A DNA stretch of 64,000 nt from Protonemura montana (lineage: Eukaryota; Arthropoda; Insecta; Plecoptera; Nemouridae). Numbering within the stretch: the first letter of the stretch is position 1; every line of letters begins with the position of its first letter. The stretch is taken from NCBI GenBank assembly GCA_947568835.1, contig OX387608.1, positions 12,252,001 through 12,316,000 on the forward strand. Reading direction: 5' to 3'. Shown here piece after piece: positions 37,301 to 49,300 of the stretch. The notes beneath the pieces are model-generated. The model ran no database searches, was not told the DNA's origin, and was given only the letters and a program-made list of their open reading frames with translations. A program made the translations under genes and the position numbers.

Positions 37301-40300
37301 TCTAAAAACTTGTGCTAAGGATAAATCAAGTAGACATGAGTCTAAAAACCAACATAACGTCCAGGTCTATGTGCTGCCGGCTCGTTTGCTCAGCAGAAAA
37401 TTTAACATTAACGCTAGCTCTCTGGCCATACATATAAACTCACAGTGATTATGGATTTATTATTTTTGCAGCAGAAATTAGCTTAAATATAATTTTTATG
37501 TCTAGAATTGTTCTCCATGATAATTAATAACTGCAAGCGTGTTTATGAATAGATGTCGTAAAACCGCAGGTAAAACTAAATATTTATCGAATAATTCAAA
37601 TGTTTTGAGTTATTTGTACAACACTAAAGTAAATTAAGCTAAATTAAGCTAAATTAAGAGTGTACAGCTTTGGTACTGTATGAACTGTAATGCACTGTAC
37701 GTACAGGTACTGAATTTTAGGGGATATGGTTTTAAATATTCACGTGCCATGCATTATCTTGATTAAACTTTTTAATATTTTAATTAGCTAAAAGCACATA
37801 TTTTTCAAATGTGGGTGGAGCTTTGAAGGTGTATAGTATTTAATGGCGATGATGTATAGTCGCGGTAGGATAAGAAGGTAAATTTTAGAAGCTCAGGCGA
37901 TCTCACCCTCCATGGCTACCAAAAGTTGAATCTCCCTTTGCATCTCATGTATGCTTGAAAGTTTTTTAGTGTTCAAAGCTGGCAACGAAACTGACTTTCT
38001 TAGAAAAATTGGAGTATATTGAATATTTTTAGAAAAATAACCCACAGCGTACCTACTGTAGCGACATAACCTAAACTCAAAAAATTCGAAAGAAAAGGCT
38101 GTCTGATATCGTTTATCGACAATTGTTTACTCTAAAATTGTTATATATTTGCTGTTTTTATGATGATAAAGAGATTAATTGATTTTTGGGTTTAACGACG
38201 CATTGTTTTGTCAACACGTCCTGCGGCACTGGTCTAATGACGTCAGCGAATGAGTGGATGAACCTCACCTAGACTAGAGAGGAGGAAAGGAAAACCGGTG
38301 CCGGCATATAACCCACTTCTGTCTAATAGCACCAACGGACTACCGATTGAACGTCCCTCCGAAGGACGGTACAACGCGAACAGCAGGATTCCTCCACAAA
38401 TCCATGCTGTCGAGAGGTTGATAAGCAAGGCGAATGAAGTTGCTGCACTAACTTTCATCCCTCTAGCCTCTCTCCCGAACAGAACTGGTCATGTGTATGA
38501 TGGTCACCAATCCGATACACAACCCAGAACAGTGTTGCTTAACTTCGGTGATCTCATGAGAACCGGTATTTCCGACACACCAAACCTTTCGGTTTGATAA
38601 AGGGATTTATTGTCATTATTTACCTACCAAGATTGTCGACCAAGAGGAAGGTTTTCCACAAAGTTCAAACCTATTGACAGCAAACATATGGGTTGGATCG
38701 GAAAATCATGAATTATCATTTCCTAGAAACCTTACCGACAAACCGCCATCTGTTATCATAACATGAAAGATATTAATTGTTTGCATAGACAACGTTGACG
38801 TTTGACACCGTTATAAATAACACTGATAAATTACGAAAAAATGTTATGTGTACTTTTTTTGTCTCGTTTATCACGTTTTGATGTTCTGGTCAAATATTGA
38901 CTTTTTGGGCAGATGCGCCTGATTACGTCACGCGATTACGTTGCGTGAGGCGTGGGCCGCTGATAGTGACATCTATCTTGCATTTGCAAATGGGAAAATT
39001 CATCATTTTCTTTGATACTATTTTTATTTTTGCCTTCCAAGATATTTCAGTTTGTAACACCTAGGCTAACAACGAATTCAATTATTATTTATTGATATTT
39101 GGCATTTTTTTACCTATTATTTATTCTATGTTGATAACGATATTGGTTTTGCACTGTTGGCGGCGTTTTCCTTTTCTAAGAATCGTACACTTTGTCAAAA
39201 TTCAAAATCCGATAAAAATGAAATGTCAGATGCATGAACTAAGTTTTTTTTTTTGAATTTTTTTTTCTTTTTGTAATCGGAAAATTTTCAGAACTGCTTT
39301 TACCCTTGATCAAATAACAGGTACAAGTTATGAAACGTTGGAAATTTTGTTGTTTTTCACTTAGCATTCAAAATTAAGTTAAAAAGGTGTTTGTCAAAAG
39401 ATAAAGTGGACATGAGTTTTAAAATCATAGAAATGCAAGTGATTGATAAATGAAAAAAATCAAAAAATCTACAATAATGCATCTCTATTTCATTTAAAAA
39501 TGCATCATGCGTGGGAACTATTAAAAATACAAGTTCAAATCCAAAACAAAAAAAATGGGCACCCTTGAAAATTAGCAAACCCGTTCTTGAACATAAAAAT
39601 CCACCTCCAATTTCTAAGAAACACAAACCAGCCCTAGCATAAAAATATAAAGTATAATTTGCGGTTTTAAACATCTATCAAAAAGAACACACCCAATCTT
39701 GTCGAACGCACGTAAAGGTAGCACGACAACGAGCGTGTGTTGGCGCCGATCTCAAGGGGTTACACGGACAGGGTTTGGGGGTTACAGATGGGGTTTGAGG
39801 GTTACATGTGTAAAACATTGCAGCAACGAGCAAAGCACACCACGTACGGGGTTGGTTCTCAATCAAATCACCCCCTCATAAAACACGTGCTAATATATTC
39901 AACGTTTCTTTCATCGCATCAATCTTTCTCCCATAGCAAAATGACTCAGCTCAACTAATTTACAAGATCGTTATTTTTGGCTTGGCTTTGAGATCCATGT
40001 AGTCATAAATCGGTTGTTACTTCACCGCCAAAGGTGTGGATTTACGCTCAAAATTCAATTGCGTTTATACTCCGGTTACCGTCAAAACACGCTTTGGTCG
40101 TTTTTTTTGGGTGATGTAACTCATTGGATGGGTGTCCATCATAATTTTCTGTAGCAGGACAAATACGGAATTGAAGCTAGTTAGTATACCAACTTCACTC
40201 GCATTGCTTATCAACCTTTCGACGGCTTGGATTTTTTCAGGAATTCTTTTGTTTGAGTCATACCGTCCTTCAGAAGAAACGTTAAAACAGTGGTCTCTTC

Positions 40301-43300
40301 GACAGGATTCTTCTTGGTGGCACCAGATTTCCCTATTCTCCCTTGTAGGTTGATTAAATTCATCTGAGTCTTCATCAACACTCATTGCCAAAAGTTGGCA
40401 CTCATTGCCACTCATTGCCAGTTCCTAAAGGACCGTAAACGGAACAATGCGTCAGTACATGTAGGTAGGTCCCTTTCTTTATGGTGAGCGAAAATAGCAG
40501 GGATTTAGCCTCTTTATCACACAAGCAATGAAAGGGAAAGCTTTATAAGGATTAAGGAAAGTCGTTACGAGATTTTTCCTCGAGATTTGGTCAAAAGACG
40601 TATGAGTGCGGTGAAAGAGAATGGAGAAAATGACTTCGGGCTCATGAAAGAGTTTCCACTGGTATGATTGCGCAGAGCTGCAAGTTTGGTAGACAAAAAA
40701 AGATCTCGAAAGAATGGTTTCAAACAAAAGAAACTGAAAGAGAAGGATGTGCGTTGCTATATATTTTTGTCTTCTTTTACGAGAGGAATATTTCAAAGCT
40801 GTACTGAAAGTGAAAAGTGAAAACTCGCGAGTGAAGAAAAGCCGTAATGACGGGCCGGTAACGTTTTCTAAATACGCGTGGATTACTTTTTTGAAAGACT
40901 TGGCGTTTTAGTGAATAGATAGCGGGATGGAGGTGGAAAAGAGTGGGAAGATGAAATGAATGAGGACTGAAAAGGGGTGAGGATGTATCTGACGGCGATC
41001 TGTAAGGGTAGGACGATACGTGAGAGCGTGGAAATGGAGGAAACATTGTGGAAAATATGATTTTCCTGTTTTTCACGTGATTTCAGTTGTGAATTGCCGC
41101 AACGTGCCCCTGGCGCACGCAGCACCATCTGTTATCTGGAAAATTTAATTAAAATCTTCAAGATGTCGTTATTCTGTTGAAACTAAAGCTTTCTATTTTC
41201 CTAATTGCCTCTATAATTTTCTGAGAGGGTTTAAAGCTTATCATTAGCAAAAATCAATGTCATTGTTTTCGGGAAATATCCGATGGGGCGCTGACATTAA
41301 TTTTAACGATCGCTAATGAAAACTGAAAATAAGTTTCCCCTTTTCTCCGAGTGTAAAAGGTCTAAATCCTCACACATTTCCAGAATAAATGCGGTTTTCT
41401 TTACCTTATTCTTGCATTGCCTTATTTTTACAGCGTTATCATTAAAATTTTCTAGTGCTGTTCACAAATTCTGCATTTACTCGATTCTTTATTGACGATT
41501 TTCTGAAAAATCGATCCGAAAGTTAACATTTTATACCCAAGCTAGATCCTAAATTCCAGTATTTTAGCATAATTTCTCGAAGAAGCTATTTACATAGCTA
41601 AAACACGTATCACGTAATTAGCAATACAAGCTTTTTGTTTGTTCTGTGTAGGTAAACATGAATAAATTTACATTAATATTTATTCAGATCTGAATTGTTG
41701 AATTTAGAATCCAACAATTAAAACTCACAAACCCTGTACAAACAAAGAAAATCTGCAGATTAATTACCAAGTTCAGGTACAACAAATTCTGACCTCGGCG
41801 TCCCTATTTTATGTTCCAGAGCTGTGTAGCACGTGCCCTATACGACAACATCGCAGAAAGTCCTGACGAGCTCGCATTCAGGAAGGGCGATACCCTGACG
41901 GTCCTGGAACAGAACACATCGAGCATCGAGGGCTGGTGGCTATGTTCCTTGCGTGGACGACAAGGGATTTGTCCTGGAAACAGACTCAGGATCCTGGCAG
42001 GCGTCTATCATACGCCGTCTGTGAGTCCTGAGTTGATAATACATCAGGATTTCAATACGCTTCAACGACAAGGGAAACGAAGAAGCTGGCATGTGCAGCC
42101 AAACAAGGTAATTTTACTGAGTTTGATTTATTGCTGAGTTATGCTTTCAGGTGGTTTCAATTATATTGTGATTCATGAAAGAAGTCGGTGTGTTTGGGTT
42201 GGTTTTGACAATAAGGTTGTTCGGAATGTAACGAAATTCTGGATTTATTGTTATTTATTTGGTGGGTGCGGATTTATCAATGAAGTTTTGGGTTCTTTCA
42301 GCAAGCGACAACCTTGAAAATTAGTGATGTTCGTTCATGGGTTCCAATAGGAGTACCGTATCAAAAGTTTGCCACTTTACCATCACCGGCATTTCTTCAA
42401 ATTAATTTGAGAAGAAATTTATTTATTTTAGCTAAGCACATCTATTTCGAGCTGATATCAAAATGGTATCCAAAAATTTCAAACAATTACCTTGCGTACA
42501 ACTATTGTATTTAAAGATATATTCAGAGGACCAGCGTTAATTTTAAACATTTCTGCTGAGCAAACGAGCCGGTAACATTTGGTAAAAGTAGGTGCCAGCA
42601 GACAGCGCTTGGGGCCGTCATTTTTTGTAACAAACACCAACAATTAAATAATTTAGACTCAAAATATCGATACCTTTAAATCAATCATCGAGGTGAAAAC
42701 TAATAACCATTAATTTAGCGTAAACCAGTCTGAAATGCAAGTAATCCGCGAGAAAGAACGAAATAAAAATTCTTAACACTCGAAACGACGGTGATATCCT
42801 CCATTTTTGTCTGTAAAATAGTTTTTGGCAGTTATTTTTCACGAAGAGAGAGAGTTTAAAATTAGCGCTATGGCAGTACGATACAAAATCTTCCTGCTCT
42901 CCACGAAATGTAATTAACACAAAGCAATTTACAATTGTATATCCAGGAACTTCATCCCTATTGTACCTACCGTCAAACAATAAATAAACAAACTCCCCAT
43001 CAAAAACAAGAGAAAACCCCGTAAATTCCCACACAGACAACTAAATTCGCACCATATAAGTTGTAAACTCTACGTGACCGAACACAAATCTCGTGCGGCG
43101 AAAGCGAAAACCAAAATTTCTCACACAACAATTCTAGTGCAAGCCAAATGGTGTACCAACACAAAGTACTCTATTGTAGAAGACATGTCGACCGTGCATT
43201 CTCTCTCAATGACAAGTGTGTCCTAATAAATTTAACCCTTCGCATTGTCCCGAGCTGGAAACATAACAACCACCCCTTGGTGGCCGCTACGTATCTGTCA

Positions 43301-46300
43301 CCACACCCTAAAACAGATGGGCCGGTGTATATATCCATACCATACCAAACAGAGAGTCGGTTTTCAAAGTGCTGGCTGCGTTTAAGGTGAGCATTGGAAA
43401 CAATGAGAGGTTTAGTTTCTGATGCTTGTATGATATTTTTGTAAACGTGGTTTCAGACATTGTTATTTTCTATGGCATTTCAATAATTGACCAAGAAAGG
43501 ATTGAAATTTGAGAATAATTTATTTACTTATTAATTTATTTTCAATGACAATTTGTACAAATATTTCCTAGTTATAATTTAAGTCAAGGTTCCAGTGTGT
43601 TTAACTAGTTAATTCCATCAAAATGAGGTGTAAGAAACTCAACTAGGCTATATAAAATTGTTTTTCTGTAAGGAATATTGCTAGCTTATTCTTTAAGGCA
43701 GCGTCTTGAATTGCTACAGGTAGCAATCCGTTATCTTGACTTCAGAAGAAATAGTTTAACGGATTGTTAATACTTAAACCAACGTTTTAACTAGCCAGTC
43801 GAGAAGAAAGTCGCTGAATTTATTTTAAAACCACTACAAATTATGCAAGAGCGAAACAGATTTTCTTCTGGGACTACCATTAATCATCCAAGACAATAGC
43901 ATGCTAATGTCACATGAAGGCATGTCTTTGTGTTCATTCAATAAGATAATAAACTTATAAAATAACAGGGTATATGTGTCAACAGAAAGTTGATATCACA
44001 TTGATATTTTTCACCTCATTGAAGTTATTGAATATCGTTCTCGCGTGGCTAGCAATTTGTGACACCTGACTAACGATATTCGAAATTAATGCGAACGATT
44101 CGGGCGTTATAGAAAAAAAAAAGAGTTGGTCACGCCATTTTACGCCTAGATATTTGATATAGTGTGTCAGAAAAACTAACATGCACCGATTTCTAACAAT
44201 GGGTCTTCGGGGCAAGCATTTTTAGAAGTCAATATTAACTTTTTGAAACATGTTAACTGTCAGATTTGAAAGATTGGGCTGCGTTGTCGAATGTATATTG
44301 CATTTACTTGCAATTATATTCGGGTATTTTTATCTGATGGGAAAGGACGAGGGTAGGTACTTGAGTTGGCAACACAGCTTAGACCGAACAAAGACCCTCC
44401 GTAATTGCCACTCAATAACTTTAAAGCTGAGTGCACACGAGTTTATGGGACTTACCATACCAACGATAATAAAGCTAGATCGACCTCTTTTGTGACTGAA
44501 TCGTGTCGTTTAAAAATCTTGAGAAGTGCTCGAGGCCTTTTTTTAACATCAAATGCAGTTAACCGTTTTGTGTTGTTGCAATTTATACAATTACGTTCTG
44601 TACGTAATTAGTTTTCAATCGAACTTTCGAACAGGTATTTTAGAAGAGGTATATAATAGACGTGGATGAATCGAGGACAGTGAGTTGAAGCAAATTTCAA
44701 CCACCTTCAAAATAAAAATGATTTTAAGCTGTAAAAGATACATTTAAAACATTTAAATCATATTTTTATCAATTTATTTAGCTATTTTTAGGATTTTAAT
44801 TTGCAACAAATATGGCCGACACAATATGCCTATTAGTTTGATGTGTGAATATTTTTAGAAAGCTACGGGTCGGCCATTTCTGTTGGTGGTTCTTACTTCT
44901 TAACCTAAAAATACTAAACTTACAGATTTCTAAGACGAACTTTAAAAGAGATTCAATGGTAAAAGAACTTTTGGCAGCTATGGAAATGCTAAGATCACCG
45001 GACTGCGCTTCTAAAATCTGCTATTTCTTCGCGTAGTATACGACTGTTTAGAAAAATAACTTCGAAACCAATTTTTTCATTCACTTAATAAAAATTGTCC
45101 GTTAAAAATATTATTTTCACGCTAATAATTTACGAGTAGCGATGCCGAATCTAATCAAGATCTCCAGTTACCCGCGAAACCCAACACCGCGCGAATAGCA
45201 TTGAGCTCTCAAGAAAACTTGAACAACACCACAGAGACCAGAAAAGGAGATCATGTTACAAACAAAACCCTATGCCTTTTATTATATTCTATTTAGCATA
45301 TTTCCTTCATTGAATTCATCTTGAGTTCTTGAAAACGCGCGGCGAAGCCACCCCTGCGTTTGAGATAATGCATCACTGGGGCTGTGAAACTGAAGGCAAG
45401 GCACATGCCATCCCCTAAGCGACAAATAAAGGGGGTGCATACCATACATATAGAGTTGCATCTCGTTCGGGGATATTGATGCATAACGTCGCTGCAGCGG
45501 CCATATTGGACTTGCGAGAACTGACAGCCATTACTTGTATTGACTATATCGATATAATGACAAACACTGATTTCTAAAAGGGTAGTCAATCTAACATAGG
45601 TGAAGCCGATGACATGTTTCATGTAGTTTTTATTAAAGAGGTATCTCAGCATAAAATCAGTATTAGCTTTTTAGAACACCATACAATGAGTTTACTAAGT
45701 TAGATCAATTTTGCCATTTCTATTCATCCGAATCCCACCAAAGTTTTGTATCGTCTATTTTATTTCATTTCAGATTCCATTTCAAAACACTTTAGAGCAA
45801 TTTTTGCAACGATTGGTAGTGGAAGCAAAAAAATACAATTAGCTTTTATATGGTATCATCTCTCACGTGCCAGGTTATTGGTGTTTAACGACGCACTGTT
45901 GTGACAACTGGCCCTGCCGCACTGATCTACGCTATATCTCATAGAGATATACGTCTCCATTCACACAGTAAAGGTGGTCTAAGCATAGGTTAGGTTGGGT
46001 GGGGTAGTCAAGGCGGTAGGGGGTGAAGTCTTAGGGAGGGTCCGCAGGCACCCAGCTGATATTTGATTGAAAGCAATAAATGCGGTTGTCATAGGGATAG
46101 GGTGGAAACAAGATCGATCGCTAGTAAACGTAAAGCTGATTGGCGTTCTTGCTAAAAGGAGTGTTGATGACGTAAGCGCAGAACGGAACCGACTGTTCCA
46201 ATTGAACAAGGAATTCAGTTTCTTGAATGAAATTTCTAGATCAAAGCAAGGAATTCTGTGTCATTCACTATTTTCCTTGCGATCAATATTTGATGATATA

Positions 46301-49300
46301 TTTCAATTGGATTTTATGCCGGGAAACGTTGTTTAGGGTGGTTTTCGTGTTGATCGTTTAAGATGGACAAGAATTCGCGAAAGGTGATTTCTTTGGGTGT
46401 ACAAAGTGAAAAGTTGTCGCTTGACCGTTCCGTTTTTGGCTATTACTGCCGAGCAGGCGGTGCAGGTTTTTTTCAAACAGACAATGTCCGAATTTGGTAT
46501 AGAATTGAATTCTTTGAATGGCGTTTTTTTTTGTATAGGTAGTCTATTTGGGACCGCAATCCCAGCATGAGTTCAAATAACTCCAAGTGGGACGAACAAA
46601 CGCGTGCGCTTTACAAAATGTTTGCCTTTTATGTTCGAACAAAATCATAGAGGGTGCAGTTTCCGTAGCAAAATATATTTATCTGAAAAACACAGTGGCA
46701 TCTAATTTCTACATTATATTAACTCTATATAGTGTAGTAGAGCTGAGATCGAAAATAGCCATCTGCTCTGTAAGTCATCATTAGCTTTGCGCTCTATCCT
46801 ATCAGAATGTATTTACTTTCTTTACATTTTCCTCTTCTATTCATGTGATGACATTTTTTTTCATCCCTTCATCCTGTTTCTGCAATCTTTACATTTCAGT
46901 CTAAGGTTCTATCCCTCCAGAGGCTCTCTACCTATCTTCCTGTTTACGTAATGTCCTCGTACCCATTCAAAATTCCAATATCCCCTTTCTGAATAAGATA
47001 TGAAAAAAAGCCCCCCTGTCATTTTACAAATTCCAATATAAAAGCACTGACAATTTTTTTTCTGCAAATAATTCATCGAGCACAAAATAGAAAAAATTGC
47101 GACGTCTCTTTTCGTCATTTGCATTCCGCGTTTTCGATTCGCGAGATCGTGTGTAAATCGGTGAAAAACTTAGCCAACTCTCAATGAAAAAAATGTCGTC
47201 TGACGTCTTTTCATTCTCAATTGATGCCTTTTACGAAACCCATCGCCAGCCCACACGTTCATTCGAACTAAAATCAAATCTCGGTAACTGATTAAAAATA
47301 CATCGTAAAACAACAATAAAAACCCAATCCAAACATATGAATCGTAAAAAAAACACCCAGCTACTTCGCAATCTTAGTTACCGTTAAAAAAAAAGTTCAG
47401 TCCATCTGTGTGAATGTTTTTACAGACCAGACGTTAATAAGCATTGCGAGTTGGTTGGTGCGAATTCACGATCGCCTACGCTGAACATATCACTGAGGTT
47501 CTAACAACTCCGCCCTAGTGCAGTTTTCCATTCGTCACCGCGGGGAAACAGAGAGAGATAGGTGACCACCCGACCTGTTTATGTCCATAATCACGCTCAA
47601 AGATGTCCTAATGCGGGATTACTATGTGGTGAACAGAATGAGATTTGCTCTAAATGGAAACTGGGATCGGAGCAGGAATCTAGTACAATGTACTGATAGT
47701 TCAGAGGATAAAACTTGGGAATGTAGTTTTTTTTAGTGCATTTTCTATACATGAGTAGGTATAGTGTGATTTTGAATCTCGCTACTAAAAGATATAACTG
47801 ACTTATGCGTGAGGTAGCAATGCAGGGAGCAGTCTTTGTGCTGATATCTTCTCTTACGGGCTAGACTGTAGCAATGCAGGGGCAGTCCTTGTGCTGGTAT
47901 CTTCTCTCACGGGCTAGACTGTAGCAATGCAGGGAGCAGTCTTTGTGCTGATATCTTCTCTTACGGGCTAGACTGTAACAATGCAGGGGGCAGTCCTTGT
48001 GCTGGTATCTTCTCTCATAGGCTAGACTGTAGCAATGCAGGGGACAGTCCTTGTGCTGGTATCTTCTCTCACGGGCTAGACTGTAGCAATGCTGGGGAGC
48101 AGTCCTTGTGCTGGTATCTTCTCTCAAGGGCTAGACTGTAGCAATGCTGGGGGCAGTCCTTGTGCTGGTATCTTCTCTCACGGGCTAGACTGTAGCAATG
48201 CTGGGGGCAGTCCTGGTGCTGGTATCTTCTCTCACGGGCTAGACTGTAGCAATGCAGGGGACAGTCCTTGTGCTGGTATCTTCTCTCAAGGGCTAGACTG
48301 TATATATCTTTTCAGATATAAGTGGACGTATTGGGACGTACTGGTAAGAAATGAAATGAAATGAATGGGACGTATTGGTAAGAAATTTGTCTGTTGCGAA
48401 TTTCAAAATGATGATTTAGATAAATTTAAATTTAACGCGAACATAAATTAACTTGATTTATGAGAGGGTCTTGCAAATGTAACGTAGACCAAAAGGACCA
48501 CCTACAACTTTAGTAAAACGCCTCTTCAGAAAGTGTCTGTTGGTCAGACTCGAGAAAATTTAACAGAATTCAAATTTTTAAAATGTTTCTAAAACGAATA
48601 CACCCCCGCCTGTCGTGAATCATTAAAACAAAATTATGTTATTATATTATGCTTTAATATCATGTTCCACGAAAGCGTTGTCCCCATTTTTGGTAAAAGG
48701 GCGGACGCTTTTTAACAGAAATCTTTCATAAAGTTACTCCACCAGAACTTTTATCACCATTTGTTACAAGAGTTTTTACCGAGTTTTATATAGCTGAGTG
48801 AAAATCATGACAACTTATTCCATTAGCAAAAAGCTTACTCATGGCAACTCTATCTAACTGAAAACTGTATTTTGACATCTACTGTGATAAAGTTCTGACT
48901 TCTGTAGTCGGTGCAAAAATATCGATGCCTGTTACAATAAAACTTTATAGAGTCATAGAAACCAAAGCGTAAAGAGAAACTTTTCTCAGAGTGGTCGATC
49001 ATCAAAATCGTTGATCCCAAGCAATGCGTTTTATATAACGAGTTTATAAGTGCACCTCGCCGTTGTTAAGTGCAATGTTGAACAATTCTAAAGTGTCCCT
49101 CTTGCATATCGGATTCATTTTAGCACACTTCAAGTCGCAAATGAAGCCAATATTTTCTGTCTATAGTACCTCGTTGAGACCTCTAGAGTCTAGCCCAAGA
49201 GAGAAGTTACCATCACAAGAACTGCTTCCAGCATTGCTACAGTCTAGCCCGTGAGAGAAGATATCAGCACAAGGACTGTCCCTGCATTGCTACAGTCTAG

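Larger units (their letters stand above)
22314..41819 (+). other. First CAS intron (from exon 1b), about 19.5 kb
   Basis: Bounded by CAG|GTAAAG and TATGTTCCAG|AGC. It holds many short non-autonomous repeats, listed separately, and no second gene that I can support. The stretches 22314-23951, 26777-29280, 29552-32002, 34184-36829 and 40391-41819 show only AT-rich sequence without recognised features. A 17-base C run at 30623-30639 and a GT run near 28250 are simple sequence. Fragments of the family that carries the hairpin at 37077 occur at about 31146-31225 and 39330-39450. Confidence 0.7.

Noticed and set aside
38243..38458. Hydrophobic open frame (ALLINLSTAWICGGILL type) that recurs at 2964, 40132 and 54684
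   Set aside because: It is the same stretch of the 5S-headed SINE read in one frame. Copies carry stops and frameshifts in other places, so it is not a conserved membrane peptide.
43320..43400. TATATA motif followed by a short exon-like stretch and GTGAGC
   Set aside because: Could be an internal CAS promoter, but no initiator at the right distance and the peptide is unrecognised; too weak to list.
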